Assembly: GCA_900544195.1 (NCBI GenBank)
Contig: UQUJ01000077.1
Coordinates: 1 to 13,309 of the forward strand
Direction of reading: 5' to 3'
DNA from: an uncultured Alistipes sp.
GTDB lineage: Bacteria > Bacteroidota > Bacteroidia > Bacteroidales > UBA932
DNA: 13,309 nt
Of this stretch, positions 13,261 to 13,309 are shown piece after piece; position 1 is the stretch's first letter; every line of letters begins with the position of its first letter. The notes below the pieces were generated by a model. That model was not told the origin of the DNA. It saw nothing but the letters and a program-made list of their open reading frames with translations, and made no database searches. Both the position numbers and the translations under genes were made by a program.

Positions 13261-13309
13261 CACCATCCCACCATCCCACCATCCCACCATCCCACCATCC
13301 CACCATCCC
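13261..13309. repeat. 8-bp tandem repeat, at least six units, cut by window end
   Basis: Six perfect head-to-tail copies of CACCATCC plus one base, starting directly after the terminator T run and continuing to the last base, so the true length is unknown. On the minus strand the unit reads GGGATGGT, giving GGG runs every 8 nt with 5-nt loops, also quadruplex-compatible. Perfect identity between copies suggests active slippage. Eight is not a multiple of three, so a coding role is unlikely. Confidence 0.95.

Noticed and set aside
13261..13309. Possible telomere-like or CRISPR repeat
   Set aside because: A simple perfect 8-bp microsatellite without spacers; the window edge is arbitrary and gives no evidence of a chromosome end.

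Overview
The window looks like chromosomal DNA from a Bacteroidales-type member of the Bacteroidota. The evidence is a short primary sigma factor (286 aa) lacking region 1.1, of the kind typical of that phylum; promoter candidates of the TAnnTTTG class (TATATTTG twice) instead of TTGACA/TATAAT; weak or absent Shine-Dalgarno sequences; and characteristic versions of DnaN, ArgS, HtrA and a YgiQ-type radical SAM protein. I cannot place it to genus. Coding DNA is moderately GC-rich and intergenic DNA is AT-rich.

Layout. (1) 1-402: the possible tail of an unidentified gene (3-89, +), a palindrome that could terminate transcription both ways (126-163) with phased GCTAC repeats, and a 17-bp tandem repeat (247-382). 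(2) 403-1824, minus: a lipoprotein substrate-binding protein of the BtuF/FecB type whose C-terminal lobe is interrupted by an 84-residue Ser/Ala/Gly hexapeptide repeat. (3) 1987-3240, plus: a MalY/PatB-family PLP C-S lyase. (4) 3241-3697: a convergent gene-free stretch packed with repeats: a degenerate ~28-bp tandem array, a long hairpin (3389-3458) and a 123-bp multi-hairpin element bounded by 26-bp inverted repeats (3554-3676). (5) 6484 down to 3698, minus: dnaN (sliding clamp), a DEDDh exonuclease with a C-terminal DUF3820-like domain, and an unrecognised 187-aa protein, probably one operon. (6) 6659-12617, plus: an HtrA/DegP protease, the primary sigma factor, arginyl-tRNA synthetase and a YgiQ-family radical SAM protein. 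The last three are tightly packed (1-nt overlap, 11-nt gap); a strong hairpin separates the protease from the sigma gene. (7) 12813-13181: a small acidic-tailed conserved-looking protein, then a G-quadruplex-capable stretch, a clear terminator, and an 8-bp tandem repeat running off the window end.

The protein genes are mostly housekeeping (replication, transcription, translation, envelope quality control). I found no defence system, CRISPR array, integrase, complete transposase, tRNA or rRNA. The unusual content is repetitive and structured DNA: the hexapeptide expansion inside a binding-protein fold, the structured inverted-repeat element at 3554-3676, three tandem arrays, and a strong excess of the hexamer GAATAT/ATATTC across genes and intergenic DNA.
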